DNA of 64,000 nt from positions 24,547,153-24,611,152 of the forward strand of contig OX291545.1 of assembly GCA_946406115.1 (NCBI GenBank). The letters run 5' to 3'. Origin of the DNA: Apoda limacodes (Eukaryota; Arthropoda; Insecta; Lepidoptera; Limacodidae). Of this stretch, positions 22,992 to 33,450 are shown piece after piece. Numbering within the stretch: the stretch's first letter is position 1; each line of letters starts with the position of its first letter. Under the pieces are notes generated by a model that worked only from the letters and a program-made list of their open reading frames with translations, was not told the DNA's origin and made no database searches. The position numbers were made by a program, and so were the translations under genes.

Positions 22992-23041
<50 letters not shown>
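22932..23041. repeat. (AT)n microsatellites
   Basis: Two runs of alternating TA, at 22934-22949 and about 22998-23041, with a 50-bp non-repeat in between. The second borders the repeat that starts at 23042. Confidence 0.9.
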
Positions 23042-23044
<3 letters not shown>

Positions 23045-23402
23045 ATCTGAATCTCGAAAACGGCTCAAACAATTTTCATGAAATTTAGTATGCAGCGGGT
23101 TTCGGGGACGATAAATCGATCTAGCTTGGTTTCATTTTTAGAAAACGTCGTTTTATCCGTGTTTATAAGACAGTGATAAACTGAAAAGTATGACTCTTCC
23201 TGACATCTATTGGCGAGTAGTAATAAGCAACACTAAAGCTATTTGACAATAGGTGGCAACGCTTAAGCTACTTGACAATAGATGGCGCTGTTTAAAAAGG
23301 TATTATATATACATAAGTATATAATATATAAGCTTATAAGTAACAGTAGAGCTACGTACCATGTTTCCAGGAAGTTTAACAAATGAAGTAGTCAATTTTG
23401 CA
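23042..23402 (+). repeat. Dispersed repeat 'aatctcgaaaacggctc', copy 1
   Basis: Aligns with 30731-31070. Shared blocks are 'tttcatgaaatttagtatgc', 'ataaatcgat', 'tatgactcttcctg', 'acttgacaatagat' and 'gtagtcaattttg'. I recall this as a lepidopteran interspersed family; no coding content is visible. Confidence 0.75.
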
Positions 23403-24280
23403 TTATGTACTCAGTTATTACAATTTTCTTTCGAGGCTAGTGGGTTATTCGCCAATTTGTAAAATTCATTACAATTCCACTCTTATTCTTCCAAAATCTT
23501 AGAAAGTACCAATAAACGCTCTAGATATGTACGTACACATATATAATGTTCTAGAACATACGAGAAGGCATTCTATTATGATTTCAATTACAGATTTCCG
23601 GAATATCACAATACTTTAATGTTAAGTAGGTACCTGAGTAGTCGTTCGAAAGTAAAATCAGTAAAAGTGATAATGTACTATGTAGGCACCTATCCGTAAT
23701 AGATATTTACTGAGCATTCTATGTAATTGAAACCATTAAATAATATTAGCAATCCTAAGAGGATGCTTTAGGCTTCCTTGAGTGGTAGGTTCCTTTTATT
23801 TCAAAACAGAGCCGCGACACGTAGCATTGGAGAAATTCCTCGAGCATTTGGTTCAATGGCCGCGCAGTACGGCGTGAGGAGTTTGCGTCTGTGTGTTCGT
23901 TTGGTACTAGTGCGCACAACTCACGCACACAGGCGCACACTACCTCTGCAAACACGCCGGAACCGTTACCCGCTATACTCTGAGCTCCTACAATTCACCT
24001 ATCAAGGCCTCACCAATCAGCCTAGACGAACTGCACATCTAGTAACCCAACCAATAACAAAACAAAAATCTGGACAATAGAGCTGCGTTCGAAATCTTTG
24101 TGTCACAACACCACGGTGTAGCTACGCTAATCCGAGAATATTCGAACCATAGCCGGTGTTAGAAATTTGATTGCATAAAGCAAACGTCACTTTGACATTA
24201 GTGATGTCAAAACACTGTGAACCCTGTTGGAGGCTGGCGTCGACGGTGTTAACACCGGTGCGTGTTCGCGTCGGTAGAGT
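23403..24280. other. No gene assigned
   Basis: 23778-24080 is somewhat G+C-richer and gives overlapping frames on both strands (100 aa plus, 66 aa minus) without recognisable similarity. No supporting signals. Confidence 0.3.
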
Positions 24281-24283
24281 TTT

Positions 24284-24525
24284 CAGACGACATGCGGGGT
24301 GATTCAAGCCAGTAAAGACCATCCTGGTTCCGAGATGACTGTGACATGCCTTGTCCGTTTACTTTACGTTTTAGTTAAAAAATATGTAGAATAACGATTT
24401 AATCAGCAATGTACGAGTATATCATAGTCATCAACTTATTCTACATTTTTTCAGACAATGCATGTCACAGGCATCTCGGAACCAGATGGTTTTTACTGAC
24501 ATGAATTGCCCCGCTGTAGTGTTGT
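24284..24525. repeat. Inverted repeat with 70-bp arms
   Basis: 24284-24355 and 24453-24525 are reverse complements with about 80-85% identity, including 'ggcatctcggaaccag' against 'tggttccgagatgac'. The loop is about 97 bp. It could be a MITE or a head-to-head repeat pair; no target duplication was identified. Confidence 0.65.
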
Positions 24526-24599
24526 CACCGAGGGTTAATTCTGAACGAGTTAGTGTTGGAACACTAAATAAAATATTTTTTCTGTCCAATGCTTCCCCT

Positions 24600-24775
24600 T
24601 TTTTTAAGGTGGCAACCAGCTTGCGGTCCGCCTAATGGTAAGCGGTTACCGCAGCCTATGGATGGATTGGACATTCGCGCATTGCCGACCCTTCTAAAAT
24701 CTAATAACCTCTCTACTGTAGTCCTAAGAGAAAACCTTGGCAGGGAGCTCATTGCACAACCTAAGCGTTAATCTA
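24600..24775 (-). pseudogene. LINE 3' end (same family as 36352 and 56195), minus strand
   Basis: The minus frame reads MSSLPRFSLRTTVERLLDF and continues to a G/P-rich end. This is the C-terminus of a CR1/Jockey-like ORF2 whose longer copies lie at 36352-36850 and 56195-56710. Strongly 5'-truncated, as LINE insertions often are. Confidence 0.7.
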
Positions 24776-25361
24776 CTTCTTATAGTTCGTTAAGAACAGA
24801 CAACGAGTTATTCTGTGCATTGTCTTTCATTTTTCACTTATCGCTTTAAAGCTGGTGATTTCCGACTTACGGGCCACATTAGTTCAGAATCTAGCCACAC
24901 TTTATCAGAAGCAGCGCTGCTGCGATGGCTCAGCCTCAACATGACCACTACGACTGACGTAGGTAGTTAGTTAGTAAAAAGCGATTGTCTCCTGACATTG
25001 AGATAGGGTGGGTGTTTTCTAGAATTTTAAATTTGATTTTTTTTAATTTCCTCTGTTTTTTCGGATTGCAAACTTGAGGATAAGGAAGTAATGGGATATA
25101 AGTAACAGTAAGTCTGGTAATTGATGAAAAAAAACTTTTTTTTTACAAGTGGAAACGTGATGACATCATATTGTAATTGTAGTAATGGCTTTTTCTGGTT
25201 TCAATTTGCAATAACTATTAATTTTTAATTTTTTAACATAGACGGATAAAAGAAACCTCGTTCTACTGCTAACAAAAACAGCCGTGACAGACAGACAAAC
25301 AGATGGACGGCGAAATTAGATAATGTGTGTTTGTTTACGATTTTAATACGGAATCCTAACA
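24776..25361. repeat. Decayed GGGTTCCGTA repeat at the right edge
   Basis: Only 25275-25361 is recognisable: 'gacagacagacaaacagatg' then 'acggaatcctaac', the reverse-oriented start of this family. The remainder is undetermined A+T-rich sequence. Confidence 0.35.
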
Positions 25362-25401
25362 AGGGCAATCAAAAAGAACTACCTAAGTAGACTATTGCCT
25401 A

Positions 25402-25543
25402 GGACCAAGAACAACAATCAGAGAAAAATCTATAGCTAGTTTCCATTAGCTGAAAATTGGTAAAATATATATCAGTGACAAAAGCAATCCAAGCGCGCAG
25501 GTCCGCCTCGTCGTGCGCCCCGTCTCGCCGGGCATGCAATAAA
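25402..25543 (-). other. Candidate coding exon, unproven
   Basis: On the minus strand a strong pyrimidine-rich acceptor 'ccttctctcttgcag' ends at 25544. A G+C-rich open frame follows, reading ARRDGAHDEADLRAWIAFV and on to 25402. The 'ADLRAWIAFVTDIY' part reminds me of MIF4G-domain proteins of the PAIP1/MIF4GD kind, but that is a weak resemblance from memory. No convincing donor follows. It may be a real exon of a minus-strand gene or a chance frame. Confidence 0.25.
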
Positions 25544-25639
25544 CTGCAAGAGAGAAGGTTCACTTCACCGCGGAATGCGATTATATCTCTTTGAAATTTC
25601 ATCACTGAAACCGCCTGGAGACTCGTCATTCACTTAACA

Positions 25640-26742
25640 AAAGCGACTACGCAACCTCTATTAGCGAACCATTTCGCAATTTCTAAACTTAGAGAATCTG
25701 TAGTCGATATTCAGATTTTATTAATTTTGCATTCCACATAACTCGCGACGGGCGTTTAATTTCAATTACGACACAAAATTGCCATCAAATAAACAGTTTA
25801 AATTATCTTTTTGTGCCTCAAATTCAAATAGTTTTATTGAGAATCCTTAATCCTGTTAGGGCACGGCCTATACGCTCACCTTACCTTAAGAGTGATATGG
25901 TCATAGCTGTCTTACATACGACGTTTTGACGTGTGCTGGTTTCCTTCACCGAAAAGCCTGATTGGTAAACTAACTAAACCTCCACCACCTAAAATGCGAA
26001 CCTTTTGCCTTATTAAGATTACTTGTCAACAATTGTAATTGAAATGTAAGTATATCTAAAAATATTGACTTTAATACTTACGAGACAATTTAAGATTGCC
26101 ATACGATTGTAATTGGGATTGTTGACAAGAGTTATCTCCTAGGTACTATGCAAAATTTAACAAATACAACACAATAAACAGATATCAAGATTAAGTGGAC
26201 GTGGAACACAGCATATTCAACGATTCTCGGAACTGACACCCTGACCGATTTACATGTGGAATTGAGCGTGATTCAATTCGAAATGGGTACTTGGTACAAT
26301 TGATGATACAGTTTATTTTAACTGAAAGGAGACAAAAGCAATAATACTAAAATATAGTGGTTTGTTCGTTCTAAATAGTTCACGTTCATTCTATAAATAC
26401 AAATTTTAAAATTTAAATACCTACTTTCATTATGGTCGTAAGTATTTCCGTTTCGTTCCAATTTAGAATCTTGCCAGCTATAAATGACCAGGAACGAGTC
26501 ACATAGGAAAAATAAAACTGTTGAGAGAGGAGAGGTCCTGCATAGTAGCACCGCAAGGATTCAAGTAGGTGGTTGAAGGTGTACACCGGATGAAAGTACC
26601 TATGCGATGTTTTCAATACTTTGAGTGACTGAACTGTATCACGGCAGCAGATCACATATCTGACCCGAAATACTAGTGGTAGTAGCATATATTTGGAAAA
26701 CCCCTTTTACACAAACATTACATTATTGACATAAGTCAATAG
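25640..26742. other. No gene; one repeat remnant
   Basis: 25905-25975 ('gtgctggtttccttcacc') looks like a decayed interspersed repeat. Overlapping minus frames at 26318-26688 are unrecognised. Confidence 0.3.
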
Positions 26743-26893
26743 GGTGTATGCACAGAACATTATAAGACTATCCAGTAGAAATGCGATGTAAGCACGACGA
26801 GCGTGCTACGATCTTGAGCAAACGCTCAATTCACTTTGAAACTCGCGAATCTGTCATTTAGTTGCTCGTGGTAGCTGCACAAAAATATTTAAA

Positions 26894-26977
26894 ATGGCTT
26901 TCTGTGCAGTAATTACTTGCAGATCAAGAAGCCATGTATTAAATATGTCAAAGGGAAGAATATCTTTTCATTTGTGA
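26894..26977 (+). pseudogene. THAP zinc-finger start of a P-type transposase, truncated
   Basis: The 27-codon frame reads MAFCAVITCRSRSHVLNMSK then GRISFHL and a stop. The C-x4-C pair at residues 4 and 9, followed by an ISFH block, has the form of the beginning of a THAP domain (C2CH), the DNA-binding domain of P-element transposases. The second half of the finger and everything after it are missing or unreadable because of the stop at 26975-26977. The location 143 bp inside the left end supports the assignment. The frame alone is too short for certainty. Confidence 0.6.
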
Positions 26978-27112
26978 GCAGAAGAATACATCCGATCCGG
27001 AAAAAAATGTAGTTAGGTGTCCTATGTAAACTAGCCTACAGTTTTATAGTCAACTTGAGAAAAAAAATCATTCAGTTGTGTGAGGGTGTCGCTGGATAGG
27101 TCCGCAAAAAGC

Positions 27113-27197
27113 ATTGGTTGTTTCTGAGTAACTTATAGCGAGTTATTTGCTTTCAAAACATTGGATATGCGCATTCTCATTCTACAGAACCCTAATT
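27113..27197. repeat. Subterminal inverted repeat, left arm
   Basis: An 85-bp segment from 'attggttgtttctgag' to 'gaaccctaatt', the reverse complement of 28543-28627 with about four differences. It lies inside the P-type element. Its higher conservation than the surroundings suggests a functional subterminal repeat or the end of a nested element. Confidence 0.85.
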
Positions 27198-28249
27198 TTT
27201 TTTTACCGACTACCAAAAACCAAGTTTATCAATTCGCCCCGTTTGTATGTAATATTGTAAGAATTGCGCTATATTCATATTTTTGCCTACGGAAGCCCAC
27301 AAAGGCAAACAGGCGTGCCAAATTTCATAAGTATATTTATGTATGTTCGTCTACATATATCTCAGAAACTTATAATTGGATTTTAATAATTTTTTTTTGT
27401 CAAATAAGATATGGTCTGTTAGTGTATACAAATCACTAGACTTCTTTTAATTCCAGACGATTATAACTTCCCTAAGGAATATCTATACCCGAGTTCCACC
27501 TGGACGACCTATAGCTACTGCTGTGCCAAACTTCCTTAAGTACTATGTTCTGAAGCTATGAGTCTCAAATAACTTATTTAGGTACGAGACAGAAAGACAA
27601 AGCATGAATGGAATTTTATATCTTAATAAATATTTTTTTACATTGCACACGGACCAAAATCGGTGTAAGTTGGTTGAAACGTTGGGAAGCGAAAAAAGTA
27701 TTTTTATATATTATACGTAGAAAACGCCCAGTCTAAGGACAATCATAAATGTTTATCACATAAATTTTTGTTTTTTGCGGAAATCGAGATGTTTTAGTTC
27801 GTTGGTTCTAGTTCTTATGATATAGATAAAAATAATCTTCGTTTGAGACTCCCTGAAGAAAACATTTCATAAATGCCATATCCATGGCTAGATAGATCAT
27901 CAATATAAACAAATATTTTCATAGCAAAGGCAAAAGTTTTTCTTAGGAACCTGCAACCCTTACAGTCCGTGGAAGCGCTCTGTCGTTTGAGCTATCCAAG
28001 CAGAATTTTTGCGAATGAAACTCCTAACTACATCTTTGAACGTCACAGGCACACAATTACTAGGGAACTTATGTTTTGCTCCTAGCAAATAAATTTTACA
28101 AATTACTAGTTTTTCATAAACCTAAAACCAATACAAATACACATGCACAGGGATAGTCTTCGTTTGACACCTAGTCGCCTAGTCTAGTCGTATCGTAGTT
28201 ACAACAACTTTGATTAATGTCTCAAAAATGTAAAATTTACTCGTTAAGA

Positions 28250-28540
28250 CTAGCTGACCCGGCAAACGTTGTTTCTTTTTTTAAAACATCTGCCGCACCA
28301 ACCTTTTAGGGTTGTACTAATTCAGAAGCCTTCCCCGGCGTGTGAATAACAACTTACCAAAATTTCATTACCATCGGCTTACCCGTATTGTGCGAGTCCG
28401 ACTTGCACTTGACCCTGTCCGATTCGCACTTGACTCTTTTTCCTTTTCAGAAACCTTCCCCGGCGTGTGCATAACAACTTTCCAAAATTTGATTACCATA
28501 CCAAATTTATTACAATCGATTTAACCGTATATACACGCAT
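28250..28540 (+). repeat. Nested repeat beginning 'tagctgacccggcaaacgtt'
   Basis: The opening is one I recall from a very common insect repeat. Within it 'aaccttccccggcgtgtgca' occurs twice (about 28330 and 28450), separated by 'gcgagtccgacttgcactt' and 'tccgattcgcacttgac', which are edges of the GGGTTCCGTA family. So it is a nest of fragments inside the P-type element. Confidence 0.5.
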
Positions 28541-28542
28541 TG

Positions 28543-28627
28543 AATTAGGGTTCTGTAGAATGAGAATAGGCATATCCAATGTTTTGAAAGCAAATAACTC
28601 GCTATAAGTTACTTAGAAACAACCATT
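28543..28627. repeat. Subterminal inverted repeat, right arm
   Basis: Partner of 27113-27197. It is 116 bp from the right end, whereas the left arm is 346 bp in, so the two sides have changed length unequally. Confidence 0.85.
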
Positions 28628-28767
28628 GTTTCATAAAGTTCAATAATAATTTGACCTAAGTATTTGTAGATTATTAATTTTATAGTTAGCAAAAATCTTA
28701 GACATAGCATCTCCCTAACACTTTTCAAACTGACCCCGCCTATCTTATAATGTTCTGTGGGTGTATG

Positions 28768-29380
28768 TTCATGCATGTAATATTAGTGGCGTTTTGTTGA
28801 CCGACATAATGTACATAATGTGGTTATCCTACCACAGAGAATAAACCAAGATTTTGTGTGTACTGTGTTATACAGAATTTACGTCTTTTTAACTTCGCAG
28901 GATTATGACATTAAACGCATTGAAGCTGTCAACAAAACGCACCTATTCCTACCTTATTTAATTAATTTCAGTTACAAAAAGCGCATCACATTAGGGCGTT
29001 TGATTCTCTTACTTACCCGTACGGCATACTTTTTTATAATAAAATCCCCCTGATCCACGTAAATCAGTTTGATTTTTAGAATTTCAGAAGCCACTATTAA
29101 AAAGTAAAACTATTAAACTGTTGCTCCTTTTGGCGATCACAAAACGACTTCTAGTTACAAATGAGATGCGGTGGTCGTTAAGGTAGGTTGCCATATGAGA
29201 CTTAATTTGCATCTTTTAGGTCTCTCCAATTTATAGTGTCGTTGTTCACAGTTTGTTCTTGTTCTGGAAAAAGTCTTCCAAAATTTCATATTAGAAGATA
29301 AATTCATGGTAGACAGTCCTCGCTATCTATGTCACAGTGTGGATCGAATCGACCCTTAAGGAGTATTATATAATCTGTGC
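28768..29380. other. No recognisable feature
   Basis: The 77-codon frame at 28820-29053 is unrecognised. A+T-rich, no repeats found. Confidence 0.3.
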
Positions 29381-29384
29381 TTAA

Positions 29385-29991
29385 GGCTTAAGCCTATACC
29401 CTAGCAAAAGCGTGCCGTTTAGACCAGTGTACAAAGACATATTCCACTACTAAAACAAAGAGAGAGTAGTTACACGTACGATTGGCGCTAGCACATGACC
29501 GCACGATGAAAATCTCGATTTTCTCGGTTTTTTGTAAGTATTAAATTCAAATATTAATTTAGAACTATAAAACTAGTAAATTCATTTGGTCATATTAATA
29601 TATATTTTATGAAGTAAGAATGAAGAGAATATCAATCTACGATTGGCGCTAGCACATGACCGCACGATGAAAATCTCGATTTTCTCGGTTTTTTGTCAGT
29701 ATAAAATTCAAATATTAATTTAGAACTATAAAACTAGTAAATTCACTTGGTCATATTAATATATATTTTATGAAATAAGAATGAAGAGAATATCAATCTA
29801 AGTTTTCCAAACAATTTAAAGCCCAAAAAAGTGTCAGAATATTTTTTTTCTGTGACTGTTTTAATATTATAATATTAGCAAATTCACTTAATTAAGGTTT
29901 GAACTTTTTTTCACGCCAAAAAGTGTACTCAGGACTGTAACAAAATTTATCAAATTCTAGCAAACTTAACTCGTTGGGGTATGTCATCGAC
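29385..29991 (+). mobile_element. piggyBac-like TTAA MITE, copy 1, with internal duplication
   Basis: Follows TTAA (29381-29384) and begins GGCTTAAGCCTATACCC then 'tagcaaaagcgtgccgt'. It aligns with 46843-47335 and, inverted, 62965-63366. The right end 'ggggtatgtcatcgac' is a decayed inverted match to the left end. It carries a 161-bp tandem duplication (29478-29638 and 29639-29799, nearly identical) absent from the other two copies. No ORF. Confidence 0.75.
29478..29799. repeat. 161-bp tandem duplication inside the TTAA MITE
   Basis: Both units start ACGATTGGCGCTAGCAC and end 'gaagagaatatcaatct', with about five substitutions. The near-identity shows the duplication is younger than the divergence between MITE copies. 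Confidence 0.95.
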
Positions 29992-30730
29992 TATAATGCT
30001 GCAGTTATGCAACTGTTAGATGAATAGGAACCTAATGCAATAATATAGACACAGTATTATCTGCATATTAAAAACATCAGACGCGAAACCCAGACGTAAA
30101 AAAAACTAACCTAACATCGATGCAACATGTCAAGGACAATTCCAGAGATGACGTAATAAAATCTATTGTTCAAGATCTTACAACATTTGGCTGTTGTCTG
30201 CTAACTCGATCTATAGACATTAGTAGAACGGATTCGTCTGGCACTTATTTCTAGTTTCAATTGACTAATATAGTTAACTATCGTGTCATCAACCTTAGTA
30301 TATGGCGTGTAAATAATGGTTGGTTATGTGCAGGCCTCGACTCTTGAATTGATTAAATACTGATGTCCGTAACCCCATATAATAAACAAATCACGTCAAA
30401 TATTTACAGAGCAGTGACCGAGTGGTGTCCTCGTCTGGTAGACTCAAAATACTTGCCTAAACGTGGGTGATAATCAATCATTTCAAGTTCATGGATTCCT
30501 ACAAGGTAACGTAGCTTTTATGTACCTACCTATGTATTTAAAAAAAATTTATGACAGAAACTAAAGCATTATTTCTCTATTAGTTTGCCTGTACCTAGTA
30601 GTTTACCTACGATGTTGGTTTTTAGGGTTTCGTAGCAAAATAAAACCCTTATGGTTGCGTTATGTCTATCTGAATGTCAATACACAGGTTACCAAAGCCA
30701 TAAAATTCATTAATCAACAAATTATAAAAT
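29992..30730. other. No gene; possible tRNA-like SINE trace
   Basis: 30412-30490 ('gcagtgaccgagtggtg' with a later 'ttcaagttcatggattcc') has a faint Ser/Leu-tRNA-like look but no closing acceptor stem. 30620-30675 is an edge of the GGGTTCCGTA family ('agggtttcgtag...acccttatgg'). Confidence 0.3.
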
Positions 30731-31070
30731 AATCAGAATCTCTGAAACGGCTCCAACGATTTTCATGAAATTTAGTATGCAGGGGATTTCGGGGGCGATA
30801 AATCGATTTAGCTGGGATTATTTTTTTATTAACCGTGTTATCAGGCAATGATAAACTAAAAAATATGACTCTTCCTGTCATATATTACGAGTAGTAATAC
30901 TATTCTTTTTACCGACACCGCAACACTAAAGCTACTTCGCAATAGATGGCGTTGTTAAGCAACACTTAATCTACTTGACAATAGATTATTGGTAAAAAAA
31001 ATGAGCAAAGCTCGTTCTTCCGAGGTACTGAATTTACACATACAGCAGCACCCGAGTAGTCAATTTTGTG
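30731..31070 (+). repeat. Dispersed repeat 'aatctctgaaacggctc', copy 2
   Basis: Partner of 23042-23402. This copy keeps 'gagcaaagctcg' (about 31003-31016) before the shared 'gagtagtcaattttg' end, which the first copy has replaced by other sequence. Confidence 0.75.
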
Positions 31071-32479
31071 TCCCTCTAACTTTTTAACTATGAGACAAAC
31101 CTGGAAATATCACAAAAATTGAGCTATAGATAATATAACCTTTTTTTTTTAGATATCTGCCATAAATCTAATACTACGGCAGGAACTTTTAGTTTCAATA
31201 CGTGTGCGACACGCACCAACGGTATCCTTTTTTCATAGACAAAATATTTTATTAGTCATAGTCTTATATAAACTGCGATCTATACAAACTACAACTGTGA
31301 AAGTAACTGTCTTTCTGTTACCTTACATTTTTAAAAGTTAATTTAAATCCCGTCACAGAATAATTGAAGACTTTTAACGTATCACATGGTACACACATAG
31401 GGGGGCCTATGCAATCTGAAAAACAATAGGCAATTGAAATATTACCTAAATTTTGATTCTTTTTTTTTAAATAAAACTATTTACATTGTAAATCTTGTTT
31501 ATTAAGTGTTTTAATACAAAACACCTATTTATTAGTTGATACACTATTAATATACTTATTATGTTTCGTTTGTGATTTTACAAAGATTACCTATTGGACG
31601 CACGCAATAAAACAGTGTTGTAATTAGTTTGTAAAGCTAGTTGTAGTTAAGTTACTTGACGATTCGAAAGTGTTCTAAGTAACCCATATGAATAAAAAGA
31701 TTTTGATTTTGGAAGAGACAAAGCTTGGATATTGATTCTTGAAATAGGACACTGACTTTTAGCTGTATTCAAGTTAAATAATAATTCTAATACTACGCGG
31801 ATAAAACCACGAAAAATAGCTAGTTACAAAATGTTTTGTTAAGATTTTAATGAGCGCCTAATAAAACGTCTATCGCATCTTAAAAGTAGCACACTGTTAT
31901 GATAGTAGCGTAGTTACAACAGTGAAATAAACAATGTCACGATATGAGCGTAATTCCAAGAATAATTGACACAAACGAATGGGTATTACCTAGGGCGTAT
32001 CTGAAACAAGACCAAGGGTCACAAAGATTGTGTGAATTTGAGACGAGACCCGGATACTGGAGATAAGAACCGTTTATATACACTTCGTACTTAAAAGACG
32101 TTAAGGTTACAAAAGTAACGAACTAATCTCTGACTTTGTTCATAAAATGTTAGCATTAGAACTCTTACATATCTTCAATGACCTTACTACTTAGAAGTTA
32201 TCTTAGGTAATGAAACTTAGAAATGTACCAAATCTGTGAATTTTAAAAAAAATTCTATGTCCTTCCTCAAAATGTAGCTAAGCTTGGTTTTCTAACATGA
32301 CCTCACAATGGTGCGGCAAGATTTTTGTATTTTCCTTAATATTTGGAACTACCATTGGCCTTTGAATCACGAAAATTCGAATGTATGATGTATGAATGTA
32401 TTGATGATAGCATCTTTCCCGGCCGTAGTAGAAGTGATCTAACACGGGTGTTTGAAACCGTAATTACGATAGGCTTATG
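31071..32479. other. No recognisable feature
   Basis: A+T-rich with no long frames and no repeat partner seen. Confidence 0.3.
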
Positions 32480-33450
32480 TGGTTATAGGTCATAGACCCT
32501 AGAAACCGCTTTTTATGACCAGGGAATCGCAGTGAAACTTAGGTTAAGAAATGCTGCGTAAGGGGTCCTTTTTGAGGTTGGTATATAATTGACGTCACGT
32601 TATATAGGTAGTAGTAAAACAATGATTGTATTTACTGCTTCGTCCTCGAGATTAAGTGAAAGTCATAGTATAACTTGTAATAGGCTCACTGTGCAGCCAA
32701 TTATCCTTTTACTCTTACCTAATCTCTACACCTTACCTACCTAACCATACATTTTGATACAACTTCACGAAGGTAAGTTCGTTTAATCATTAATAAAACT
32801 GATAAACACTATCATCTATTGCCAATTTGCGTAAGTATTGACAACAAAAACAACTTATGGAAATGATAACAAACAGGAAAATATATTACTTTTTATAGTT
32901 AAAATAAAACTAATAAAATGATTTCAAAGAACTGACGTGGGTCTGTGATATTGGTTTCTTACAAAAACGAATAATGTTTGTCTTTTCCGTCTTCCATTTT
33001 TGAACCTGCCTGCCATTGAGTCAAAGAAAATCGAATATTGATGCCGTGTCTTTGCCGTAAATTCGAACCTTAATTTGATATGATTCCATGTGATGGTGGT
33101 AACAGAGCCTAGAAATCGCTTTGATGTATGAGGTTCGCAGTGGACCTTAGGTTAAGAAATGTTCCATGTATCCATTTGTATCCATATTTGCCTTTTAAGG
33201 AAAATATGATAAGAATCATATTTGGAGAGGTCTGAATAAATATTGACGTCATGTTATGTAGGCAGAAGTAAAACAATGATAAAACGGTGATAAACACTAT
33301 CTATTCTCTTGCCAATTTGTGGAAATATTGACAGCAAAATAGACTTCTAACTACGAAGAAGAAAAATTGGGAAAACATCACCTTTTACGGCTGCAATAAA
33401 AGCAATAAAAAGATTTCAAAGAACTGGTGGTGGGTCTGGGATATTTTATA
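32480..33450. repeat. Old direct duplication of about 450 bp
   Basis: 32495-32935 and 33100-33430 share a series of blocks in order: 'cctagaaa(c/t)cgcttt', 'cttaggttaagaaatg', 'gacgtca(c/t)gttat', 'gtaaaacaatgat', 'gataaacactat', 'ttgccaattt' and 'gatttcaaagaactg'. The offset falls from 654 to 492 bp along the length, so insertions or deletions separate them. The 62-codon minus frame at 33109 lies in the second unit and is not conserved in the first. Confidence 0.7.

Larger units (their letters stand above)
26751..28759 (+). mobile_element. P-superfamily DNA transposon, decayed
   Basis: Terminal inverted repeats of 17 bp match perfectly: CACAGAACATTATAAGA at 26751-26767 and its reverse complement at 28743-28759. 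Both sides carry the 8-bp direct repeat GGTGTATG (26743-26750 and 28760-28767), the target duplication length known for P elements. A short THAP-like start (26894) follows the left end at the expected place. The 2009-bp element lacks a readable transposase, so it is a non-autonomous or mutated copy. A second, longer inverted pair lies inside (27113-27197 and 28543-28627). Confidence 0.85.

Noticed and set aside
27980..28010. tRNA-like string on the minus strand ('gatagctcaaacgacagagc')
   Set aside because: A D-arm-like part exists but the anticodon and acceptor stems do not pair. At most a SINE trace.
30412..30490. Possible tRNA-Ser/Leu gene
   Set aside because: Only the first 15 bases look tRNA-like. 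No acceptor stem, and the B box is poor.
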